DNA from: Microtetraspora sp. NBRC 16547 | Lineage (GTDB): Bacteria > Actinomycetota > Actinomycetes > Streptosporangiales > Streptosporangiaceae | Direction: 5' to 3' | Length of the DNA: 64,000 nt | Assembly (NCBI RefSeq): GCF_030268965.1 | Contig: NZ_BSSE01000012.1 | Coordinates: 1 to 64,000 of the forward strand | Shown here: positions 57,679-64,000 of the stretch, piece by piece | How positions within the stretch are numbered: position 1 is the first letter of the stretch | How the letters are laid out: each line of letters starts with the position of its first letter | Translations under genes and position numbers: made by a program | Notes under the pieces: model-generated | The model's database searches: none | Told to the model about the DNA's origin: nothing | The model's input: the letters and a program-made list of their open reading frames with translations, nothing else

Positions 57679-59103
57679 ATGAAGCGAAGCCTCCTGGCGG
57701 TGGTCACCGCCCTCTGTCTGCTCGCCACTCCCGTGGCCGCCGCGGCGACCGCCGAGACTCCGCCGCCGGTACCGTCCGACCTGAAGGCGACGGAGGTGAG
57801 CTTCCGTGGCGACGAGGGGCTCACCCTGCACGGCACGGTCCTGTCGCCCGCCGCCGCGAAGCCCGCACGGCCCGGCATCGTCCTCGTGCACGGCGCCGGC
57901 ACGGGCACGCCCCGCACGAAGCTGATGTGCGAGGCCGTCGGATTCGCCCGCCAGGGCCTGTCCGTGTTGATCTACGACAAGAGGTCCAAGGGCTATTCGC
58001 TCTTCCAACGGTCGTACTCACAGCTCGCCGACGACGCACTCGGCGCCGTGGAGGCGCTGCGTTCCCAGCCGGGCGTCGATCCGGCGAAGGTCGGCATCTG
58101 GGGGCTCAGCGAGGGCGGGTGGGTGGCTCCGATCGCGGCCTCACGATCGAAGGACATCGCCTTCGTCGTGCTCGTGGGGGCGAACAGCCTGCAACCACTG
58201 CGCCAGCAGACCTGGGCCGTGGCGGCCGGGCTGCGCAAGGCGGGGGTGTCGGGCCCGCTCGTCGATCGCACCGAACTCAACCTGTACCGGACGCTTGCCG
58301 ACGGCGGCATGTTCCCCGAGCCGTATTACGACCCGGCGCCGACCATTGCCGCCGTACATCAGCCGGTGCTCGGTATCTGGGGTGTCCACGATCTGCTGAC
58401 TCCGCCCCAGGAGAGCCCGCCGGGGTTCGCCAAGGCGCTGGAGAAGGGCGGCAACCGGAACTACACGTTCCGCTTCTTCCCCGATGCCGACCACGCCGCG
58501 CACCTGACCCCTGATGGCGGCGTCACCCGGCTGCCCGAGCTCGCCCCCGGTTACGCCGACCTGGTCGGCTCCTGGGTCCAGGACGTCACGGCAGGGCACC
58601 CGCCCATCGCGCAGACGTCCGGACCCGATCCCGTACAGGAGTCCCTGACTGTGCCGGTGGATCCGCCGGCCTGGTGGGAGTCGGCGTCGATGCAGCTCGC
58701 GGCGCTGGTGCTGCTCGTCGTCGCGTTCACTGCCTATCCGGTGATCGCGCTGGTGCGTCGCCTGCGCGGTGGCTCGCGGGCGCCGGTGAGCAGGGCCGCG
58801 CGGCTCGTCAGCGCCGGAGGGCTCACGGCGGTGCTCGGGTCGTTCTCCTACCTTTTCTATCTGCTGATGACCGGCGGCAAGCTGGCCGCTCCCGGCCCCG
58901 TGCTGGCGGGGCGCCCGCTGATCTGGCTCGCGCTGCAGGCCCTCGCGGTGGCTTCCGTGGTCGCCACGGTTCTGACCGCGCTGGCCTGGCGCCGCGCCCG
59001 CCGCTCCGTGCCGCGCGGGGAGAGGGTACGGCTCGGCCTCCTGATCACCGGCGGGCTGGTCTTCATCCCGTGGGGCCTTTACTGGGGCCTGCTGCTTCCG
59101 TGA
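57679..59103 (+). CDS. Exported alpha/beta hydrolase fused to membrane helices
   Basis: A 474-residue protein. Signal peptide (~1-24), then an alpha/beta hydrolase: oxyanion L-V-H-G-A-G-T-G-T, nucleophile elbow W-G-L-S-E-G-G-W (Ser near 155), acid in G-V-H-D-L-L-T and His in D-A-D-H-A-A-H. From ~residue 345, four membrane helices follow (L-V-L-L-V-V-A-F-T-A-Y to the C-terminus), so the enzyme is tethered outside the cell. No ribosome binding site, suggesting a leaderless mRNA. Controlled by the divergent ArsR protein, most likely. Substrate unknown. Confidence 0.87.
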   Translation: MKRSLLAVVTALCLLATPVAAAATAETPPPVPSDLKATEVSFRGDEGLTLHGTVLSPAAAKPARPGIVLVHGAGTGTPRTKLMCEAVGFARQGLSVLIYDKRSKGYSLFQRSYSQLADDALGAVEALRSQPGVDPAKVGIWGLSEGGWVAPIAASRSKDIAFVVLVGANSLQPLRQQTWAVAAGLRKAGVSGPLVDRTELNLYRTLADGGMFPEPYYDPAPTIAAVHQPVLGIWGVHDLLTPPQESPPGFAKALEKGGNRNYTFRFFPDADHAAHLTPDGGVTRLPELAPGYADLVGSWVQDVTAGHPPIAQTSGPDPVQESLTVPVDPPAWWESASMQLAALVLLVVAFTAYPVIALVRRLRGGSRAPVSRAARLVSAGGLTAVLGSFSYLFYLLMTGGKLAAPGPVLAGRPLIWLALQALAVASVVATVLTALAWRRARRSVPRGERVRLGLLITGGLVFIPWGLYWGLLLP

Positions 59104-59274
59104 CAGCCGGTCGGATCTCCGCGGCGTCGCTCATGCCCGGGGCGCGCGCGGACGTCGCGGTTCGCCTGACACCACGAGCCCTGGCCGCCTGACCCCTCCG
59201 GCCTGCCGCCTCGCTGAGACGTCGACCTGCCGAAACAGGTGCTCGGAAAGATCTTGAAAAAACTTCGGCCGGCC

Positions 59275-59301
59275 TGTCGAAACGGCGTGGGCTCGTTCGA
59301 A
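59275..59301 (+). promoter_or_regulatory. ECF42-type promoter
   Basis: TGTCGA (59275-59280), a 17-bp spacer and CGAA (59298-59301) fit the TGTCGA/CGA-type promoter described for ECF42 sigma factors. The DGPF gene starts 126 bp further on and the ECF42-like sigma gene follows, which implies autoregulation. Otherwise 59104-59426 is gene-free. Confidence 0.65.
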
Positions 59302-59426
59302 GCGTAGTCAAAGGGCCGAAACGAACCCGAGAATCAGGCCCCAGACTCGCGAGGTCGCGCGTCACGCCCGTCCACGCCTGAGCCTCGCCACTCACAACCG
59401 AACCCACGAAGAAAGAGAGACCCGCG

Positions 59427-59801
59427 ATGCGGTACCTGTGCACCCTCACCGTCACTACCCAGCCCGCCACCCCGCCGCCCGCCGAACTGATGGAGGCCAT
59501 CGCCAAGCTGGGAGAGGAAGCCACCAAAGCCGGGGTCCTGCTCGACACCGCCGGGCTGGCCCCGAGCGCCCAGGGCGCGCGGATCGAGCTCACCGGAGGA
59601 AAGCTGAGCGTCACGGACGGCCCGTTCGCCGAGGCGAAGGAGCTGATCAGCTACGCCATGTACCAGGTCCGGTCGAAGGAGGAGGCCATCGAGTGGACCT
59701 CCCGCTTCATGAAGATCCACCGCGACCACTGGGAGGGATGGGAGGGCCAGAGCGACATCCTTCGCGTCTTCGGCCCGGAGGATTTCGCCGCTCCCGCGTA
59801 G
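59427..59801 (+). CDS. DGPF/YCII-domain protein, partner of an ECF42 sigma
   Basis: A 124-residue protein with the name-giving D-G-P-F-A-E-A-K-E motif (near residue 70), L-I-S-Y-A-M-Y-Q-V and the early R-Y-L-C-T-L-T-V fold strand. YCII/DGPF proteins are regularly encoded with ECF42 sigma factors; their biochemical role is unknown. It lies downstream of an ECF42-like promoter and 193 bp before the sigma gene. Confidence 0.92.
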   Translation: MRYLCTLTVTTQPATPPPAELMEAIAKLGEEATKAGVLLDTAGLAPSAQGARIELTGGKLSVTDGPFAEAKELISYAMYQVRSKEEAIEWTSRFMKIHRDHWEGWEGQSDILRVFGPEDFAAPA

Positions 59802-59994
59802 CGCTCCAGACCACGCCCCCGGTCCCGGCCCAGTGAAGGGCCGGGCCGGGGCCGCGTGCGTTTCTCCCGCCTTCGCTGTTCCCCGACGTCTGCCTCCTGC
59901 CGGGCCGTACGCGTTCCTGGCGGGTGGCCTCTTCGACCGCATGTCAGCAGGAAAGGGAGCGCTGCGGGGGAGACGAGGTGCTTGGATCGGTCGC

Positions 59995-61344
59995 ATGATG
60001 GTTGGCGACCCTCAAGACGATCCGCGAGGCGACGATCCGCAAGATGCTCACCCTCAGGGCGGCGATCCTCACAAGGTGATCGAGGCGGTATGGCGGATCG
60101 AGTCCGCCCGGGTGATCGCGGGCCTCGCCCGGATGGTCAACGACGTCGGCCTGGCCGAGGAGCTGGCGCAGGACGCCCTGGTCCTCGCGCTTGAGCGGTG
60201 GCCGGAGTCGGGCGTGCCGGACAATCCAGGGGCCTGGCTCATGCTCACCGCCAAGCACCGCGCGATCGACCTGCTGCGCCGCAGGACCCGTTACGAGCAA
60301 AAGCTCGAAGAGGTCGGCCGGGACATGGAGCTCCGCCAGGCGTCGGCCGAGGCCGAGCTGGACGACGCCCTCGACGACCACATCGGCGACGACATGCTGC
60401 GCCTGCTTTTCACGGCCTGCCACCCCGTGCTCTCCACCGAGGGGCGCCTGGCGCTCACCCTCCGCCTGCTCGGAGGCCTTACCACGGGAGAGATCGCGCG
60501 GGCCTTCCTTGTGCCCGAGCCGACCGTCGCGCAACGGATCGTCCGCGCCAAGCGCACCCTCGCCGACCGGCACGTGCGGATCGAGATGCCCGCGCCGGAC
60601 GAGCTCGCCGAGCGGCTCTCGTCGGTCCTGGAGATCATCTATCTCATCTTCAACGAGGGCTACTCCGCGACCGCCGGTGCCGACTGGATGCGCACGTCGC
60701 TCTGCGAGGAGGCGTTGCGCCTGGGCCGGATCCTGGCGGGTCTCATGCCCGAGGAGGCCGAGGTGCACGGCCTCGTCGCGCTGATGGAGATCCAGGTCTC
60801 CCGCATGCGCGCGAGAACCGGCGCGAGCGGCGAGGCCGTCCTTCTGCTCGACCAGGACCGGCGCCTGTGGGACCGGTTGCTCATCCGCCGCGGGCTGGAC
60901 GCGCTCAACCGCGCCGAGGCTCTCGGCACGCTCGGTCCGTACGGCCTGCAGGCCGCGATCGCCGCGTGCCACGCCCGTGCGCTGTCCCCCGAGGACACGG
61001 CCTGGGAGCGGATGGCCGCGCTCTATCGCGTGCTGGCCCATGTCGCCCCCTCTCCCGTCGTCGAGCTGAACCGCGCGGTCGCGGTGAGCATGGCGTACGG
61101 CCCGGCGCGCGGCCTGGAGATCGTGGACGGGCTGGCGGCGGAGCGTGCGCTCAGGGACTATCCGCAGCTGCCCGCTGTACGGGGTGACCTGCTCGCGAAG
61201 CTGGGCCGTCTCGACGAGGCGGGCGAGGAGTTCGAACGCGCCGCCGCGCTCACCCGCAACGAGCGTGAGCGCGCCCTTTTCCTCGCCCGCGTGGACGCCA
61301 TACGGGCGAAGGAAGCAGCGGAAGGCCCGACGGAGACCGAGTGA
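59995..61344 (+). CDS. ECF42-type sigma factor with TPR-like C-terminus
   Basis: A 449-residue sigma factor (ATG 59995; ATG 59941 is possible). Region 2: A-G-L-A-R-M-V-N-D-V-G-L-A-E-E-L-A-Q-D-A and K-H-R-A-I-D-L-L-R-R. Region 4: L-T-T-G-E-I-A-R-A-F-L-V-P-E-P-T-V-A-Q-R-I-V-R. A ~230-residue helical extension follows (I-F-N-E-G-Y-S-A, V-H-G-L-V-A-L-M, C-H-A-R-A), which is the mark of the group and takes the place of a separate anti-sigma. The first ~25 residues are an unusual D/P/Q/G-rich repeat (D-P-Q-D-D-P-R-G-D-D-P-Q-D). Confidence 0.92.
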   Translation: MMVGDPQDDPRGDDPQDAHPQGGDPHKVIEAVWRIESARVIAGLARMVNDVGLAEELAQDALVLALERWPESGVPDNPGAWLMLTAKHRAIDLLRRRTRYEQKLEEVGRDMELRQASAEAELDDALDDHIGDDMLRLLFTACHPVLSTEGRLALTLRLLGGLTTGEIARAFLVPEPTVAQRIVRAKRTLADRHVRIEMPAPDELAERLSSVLEIIYLIFNEGYSATAGADWMRTSLCEEALRLGRILAGLMPEEAEVHGLVALMEIQVSRMRARTGASGEAVLLLDQDRRLWDRLLIRRGLDALNRAEALGTLGPYGLQAAIAACHARALSPEDTAWERMAALYRVLAHVAPSPVVELNRAVAVSMAYGPARGLEIVDGLAAERALRDYPQLPAVRGDLLAKLGRLDEAGEEFERAAALTRNERERALFLARVDAIRAKEAAEGPTETE

Positions 61345-61446
61345 TGTCGGTGCTCAGGAATGGCTCCCGGGCGTGCCGTCTCCCACCTTCCGGAACAGCA
61401 CGTCGAGGCCGGGCGTCGACGCCCGTTTGTTTCCAATGGAGGATGT

Positions 61447-62676
61447 TCATCCCGCGGGCTCTCTATCGGGGACTGCTGCTTCCGCGACAACCGGCCGGTT
61501 CTCCGCCGGACCGCTCGTCTCCGGGGTCCTGACCTCGGGCAGGGCCAGAACCATCAGGTTGACGGCTGCGACGAGCACCGCCACCGCCAGGAGGGGGATC
61601 GCGGTCCCGGCCCAGGCGGCGAGGGGAGCGGCCACGGCCAGGCCAAGCGGCCGGGCGGCGAACGAGATCAGCGCGTCGAACGAACCGACGCGGCCCAGCG
61701 CCTCCTGGGGGATCCGGCGCTGCATCGTGGTCTCCCAGAGCGGGATCAACAGGCCCAGTCCGAGCATGCCGAGGAAGTAGGCGGCCGCGACGGCCACGGT
61801 GGGAGCCTGGATCGCGAAGGCCGCGAGCGGGCACGCGTACAGGGCGCCTCCGATCGCGGTGACGACCAGTGGGCGCCGGATGGGCAGCCTCGGGGCAAGG
61901 GGGATGCCGAGCACCATCGCCACGGTCCCGGCCTGGACGATGACTACCCAGGCCGACTCGCCGCCCAGAGAGCGCACCGCGATGATCGGGCCGAGCGTGA
62001 GAAGGAAGCCCGCGCCGAGGTGCCAGACGCCGTGGCCGGCCAGGCTGGTCAGGAACCACCGATGCCGCCTGGCCTCCGACCAGCCTTCACGGAGATCGGC
62101 GAGGAAGTGTCTGCGCGTCACCGCTCGGGGAGCCGTGACCAGTCCGCCCAGGGTCACGGCGGAGCCCGCGAAGAGAACGCCGGTGATCAGGAAGGACCAC
62201 CCGGCTCCGGCCCACAGGGTCAGCCCTCCGGCGAGCGCGGGCCCCGCCATCTGCATGAGACCGTTGACGACGCCGATCCGGGCGTTGATCCGGAGCCGTT
62301 CCTCGGCGGGGACCACGCTCGTGACCAGGGGTGAGACCGCGGGTACGCCAAAGGCCACGGCGACTCCCGTCAGCCCGGCGAGTCCCGCGAGCTCGCTGAC
62401 GGACGGGTCGCCGAGCAGGAGCCTGACCCCGATCGCGAGCTGGGCGACACATCGTGCCAGGTCGGCCGCCAGGATGACGCGCCTCGGCGGCAGCCTGTCG
62501 GCCAGTACGCCGCCGATCGGGAGCAGCAGGAGCATGGGCAGCATCTCTGCGGCGAGAACGACACCGAGATCGACAGCTGAGCCGGTGCTTCTGATCACTG
62601 CCAGAGTCAGCCCGGTGGGGATGAGCGCCGTGGCGAGGGCGGCGACCGCTCGGCCGATGACGAGTCGGGTAATCAT
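61447..62676 (-). CDS. MFS exporter
   Basis: A 409-residue transporter with 12 predicted helices and the loop motif G-G-V-L-A-D-R-L-P-P-R-R between helices 2 and 3. The C-terminal tail is Pro/Ala/Glu-rich. Divergent from a MarR-type repressor, with two TTCGTCAACGAA boxes over its -35 (TTGACG on the minus strand) and ATG only a few bases after the likely -10 TACTCT. A drug-efflux role is likely. Confidence 0.88.
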   Translation of the reverse strand: MITRLVIGRAVAALATALIPTGLTLAVIRSTGSAVDLGVVLAAEMLPMLLLLPIGGVLADRLPPRRVILAADLARCVAQLAIGVRLLLGDPSVSELAGLAGLTGVAVAFGVPAVSPLVTSVVPAEERLRINARIGVVNGLMQMAGPALAGGLTLWAGAGWSFLITGVLFAGSAVTLGGLVTAPRAVTRRHFLADLREGWSEARRHRWFLTSLAGHGVWHLGAGFLLTLGPIIAVRSLGGESAWVVIVQAGTVAMVLGIPLAPRLPIRRPLVVTAIGGALYACPLAAFAIQAPTVAVAAAYFLGMLGLGLLIPLWETTMQRRIPQEALGRVGSFDALISFAARPLGLAVAAPLAAWAGTAIPLLAVAVLVAAVNLMVLALPEVRTPETSGPAENRPVVAEAAVPDREPAG

Positions 62677-62690
62677 GCTCGCGAGAGTAT

Positions 62691-62717
62691 TTCGTCAACG
62701 AAAGATTCGTCAACGAA
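62691..62717. promoter_or_regulatory. Double MarR-type operator
   Basis: TTCGTCAACGAA, with palindromic ends, occurs at 62691-62702 and again at 62706-62717, 15 bp apart. The boxes overlap the divergent promoters of the MFS gene and the MarR gene; TATAAT at 62731-62736 is a consensus -10 for the latter. Confidence 0.8.
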
Positions 62718-62742
62718 TTATATGCTGGCGTATAATGACGGC

Positions 62743-63246
62743 GTGGATGACTCGGTGGACCGGCACATCGCTCGCTGGCGCGGAAAGGCTCCGTTCGACG
62801 AGCGGGTCGAGGCGGTCGTCACGCGGATGCAGCTCCTGGTGAAGCACGTGTCACAGGCGAAGGACGCCGCGCTGGCCGCCGTCGGTCTGCAGGACTTCGA
62901 GTTCGAGACCCTGCACCGCCTCAGCTCACGAGGCGAGGGAGGGCGGATGACCCCGTCAGAGCTCGCCGCCGAGCTCAAGCTGTCACCCGCGGGCATGACC
63001 GGGCGGCTCGACACATTGGAGAAGGCGGGCCTGGTCCGGCGCGTCCGTGGCGTGGACGACCGGCGGCGGGTGGATGTGGAACTCACCGAGCGGGGACACG
63101 CCGCCTGGCTGAAGGCCATGGGCCTGCGCGGCAAGGTCGAGGACGACATGGTCGGTGTGCTCGGCCGGGACGACCAGGACACTCTCGCCGCGCTGCTCAA
63201 GCGGTTGCTGCTCCATGTGGAGAGCCAGGGCCACCCGAAGAAGTAA
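62743..63246 (+). CDS. MarR-family repressor
   Basis: A 167-residue regulator. Winged helix: M-T-P-S-E-L-A-A-E-L-K-L-S-P-A-G-M-T-G-R-L-D-T-L-E-K-A-G-L and wing D-D-R-R-R-V-D-V-E-L-T. GTG 62743 is preferred to ATG 62722 because the consensus TATAAT at 62731-62736 would start the mRNA at the GTG, which makes it leaderless. It should repress itself and the divergent MFS exporter from the double operator. Confidence 0.88.
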   Translation: MDDSVDRHIARWRGKAPFDERVEAVVTRMQLLVKHVSQAKDAALAAVGLQDFEFETLHRLSSRGEGGRMTPSELAAELKLSPAGMTGRLDTLEKAGLVRRVRGVDDRRRVDVELTERGHAAWLKAMGLRGKVEDDMVGVLGRDDQDTLAALLKRLLLHVESQGHPKK

Positions 63247-63324
63247 GCCCACCACTTCACGGCCGGCGCTCCGCCCGCGGGTCTCGTCTCATGCCGAACG
63301 AGGCCGAGGTGCACGGCTGGGATG

Positions 63325-64000
63325 TCACGCGACGGCAACCGGGTCGTCCCAGGTGATCCGGTAGTCGTGCATCCAGGCCAGCGCGTTCTTCTTGGCCACC
63401 TGCCGCATGATCGTCGGGAGTGCGAGGTCGCGGACGAGTGCGCCGAACGCTCCGGGGGCTTTGCCGTCTCCGTTGCGCTTGCCCTGGGCCACGATGCGCT
63501 CCACCCGCTCGCGCCGCAGGCCCTCGTAGGCGGCGAACGCGTCCGGGATGTCGGGGATGTCGCGCAGGCACTTGGCCAGCACCACCGCGTCCTCGATCGC
63601 CATGGACGCGCCCTGACCCGATGACGGCGAGGTCGCGTGCGCGGCGTCGCCCAGGATCACCATTCGCTCGTTGGACCACTTCGGCACGGTCGGGAAGTCG
63701 TAGGTGTTCCAGCCGCTGATGATGTGCTCGGTGGCGTCGATGATGTCCAGCATCGGCCCGACGTCGTCCGAGAAGAGCGACCTCAGCCGGGCCCGCCACT
63801 GCGCCGGGGTGATCGCCGCGAGCTCCTCCCGGGTCGGCTCCTTGCGGCTCGGCGGGTTGGCGAACCACCACACCTCTCCGTTGGGGTGGACCAGGTAACC
63901 GAAGAAGCACTTCTTCCCGAAGATGAAGTGGTTCGTTCCCGGCTCGCCCGGCACCGTGACGCCGCGCGCGAAGCCGCCCGTGTTCAGCAGCCCGACGTGC
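63325..64000 (-). CDS. FAD-dependent monooxygenase, C-terminal part (cut by window)
   Basis: The frame is open from the window edge to TGA at 63325. It contains V-I-L-G-D-A-A-H-A-T-S-P-S-S-G-Q-G-A-S, the GD motif of FAD monooxygenases, then E-D-A-V-V-L-A-K-C-L and A-Y-E-G-L-R-R-E-R-V. Before that, N-H-F-I-F-G-K-K-C-F-F-G-Y and W-W-F-A-N-P-P. The N-terminal FAD fold lies to the right, outside the window. The gap to the MarR gene (63247-63324) has no gene. Substrate unknown. Confidence 0.88.
   Translation of the reverse strand, partial: HVGLLNTGGFARGVTVPGEPGTNHFIFGKKCFFGYLVHPNGEVWWFANPPSRKEPTREELAAITPAQWRARLRSLFSDDVGPMLDIIDATEHIISGWNTYDFPTVPKWSNERMVILGDAAHATSPSSGQGASMAIEDAVVLAKCLRDIPDIPDAFAAYEGLRRERVERIVAQGKRNGDGKAPGAFGALVRDLALPTIMRQVAKKNALAWMHDYRITWDDPVAVA

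Noticed and set aside
1-64000. CRISPR array, rRNA genes or complete insertion sequence
   Set aside because: No array of evenly spaced 25-40-bp repeats with variable spacers, no rRNA-like conserved blocks and no full transposase with terminal inverted repeats were found. The only evenly spaced repeats (40263-40321) are 13-mers with 10-bp spacers.
13222-64000. Biosynthetic gene cluster around the SARP regulator and monooxygenases
   Set aside because: No PKS, NRPS, terpene or RiPP core enzyme lies near the regulator at 51363; the flanking genes are wall hydrolase, ArsR/hydrolase and sigma-factor units.

Overview
This window is chromosomal DNA from a high-GC, filamentous-type actinomycete. Nearly every gene has G or C in its third codon positions. 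The window holds Lgt, several ECF sigma factors, LuxR/SARP-type regulators, an F420-type LLM oxidoreductase, an L,D-transpeptidase lipoprotein and relics of pSAM2-like integrative elements. I suspect Streptosporangiales (Streptosporangiaceae-like) from overall flavour only; no ribosomal marker is present to prove it.

Layout. 1-4.4 kb: fragments of an IS5-type transposase and a PAP2 phosphatase, a membrane protein, and a NarL-type two-component pair. 4.5-13 kb: accessory DNA that begins at the 3' half of a tRNA-Arg(ACG) gene (an integration scar). It carries a dead tyrosine integrase, a RepSA-type replication-initiator remnant, several unknown small genes, an XRE/TPR regulator with a SLOG-like protein, and an HTH-PIN toxin-antitoxin pair. 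13-17.9 kb: lgt, an OmpR-type two-component system, and a divergent L,D-transpeptidase lipoprotein. 18.3-19.5 kb: a Phd/RelE-type toxin-antitoxin cassette. 19.6-26.5 kb: a four-gene ABC transporter/S41 protease/esterase operon and a second NarL-type pair. 26.9-29.1 kb: a second accessory patch with a DUF4262 protein, a serine-recombinase tail, and a toxin-antitoxin cassette bracketed by 43-bp direct repeats. 29.2-44 kb: an orphan asparagine-synthetase-like enzyme, an ECF sigma operon, PhoX-like and GDPD phosphorus-scavenging genes, a MerR/MBL-fold divergent pair, an RNA ligase, a DUF1707 protein and an MFS exporter. 43.5-64 kb: a broken MccF-type peptidase, a giant LuxR regulator, a broken truncated haemoglobin, an LLM oxidoreductase, a SARP/AfsR-like regulator next to a flavin monooxygenase, an M23 peptidase, an ArsR/hydrolase pair, an ECF42 sigma/DGPF pair, an MFS/MarR pair and a partial flavin monooxygenase.

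The most unusual feature is a family of about 35-47-residue peptides built around [10 protein letters not shown], with a second conserved Cys-Pro and a Gly-Leu-Thr tail. Three copies look intact (12828-12959, 19319-19426, 28860-29003) and three are decayed (near 18346, 40189 and 44742). All are on the + strand, and each of the three intact copies follows directly on a toxin gene. The nucleotide differences between copies include many silent changes, so they look like protein-coding sequences and not only DNA repeats. Around them lie duplicated 140-bp segments, 43-bp direct repeats and toxin genes, which suggests a small mobile cassette of antitoxin, toxin and Cys/Gly-rich peptide. I do not recognise this family.

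Many regulator/target pairs have visible operators: MerR, ArsR, MarR, XRE and antitoxin palindromes, an ECF42-type promoter and a PHO-box-like repeat. Several promoters place the -10 box so close to the start codon that leaderless mRNAs are likely. The window is also rich in gene relics: transposases, PAP2, NarL, integrase, two RepSA tails, serine recombinase, toxin, MccF and haemoglobin.
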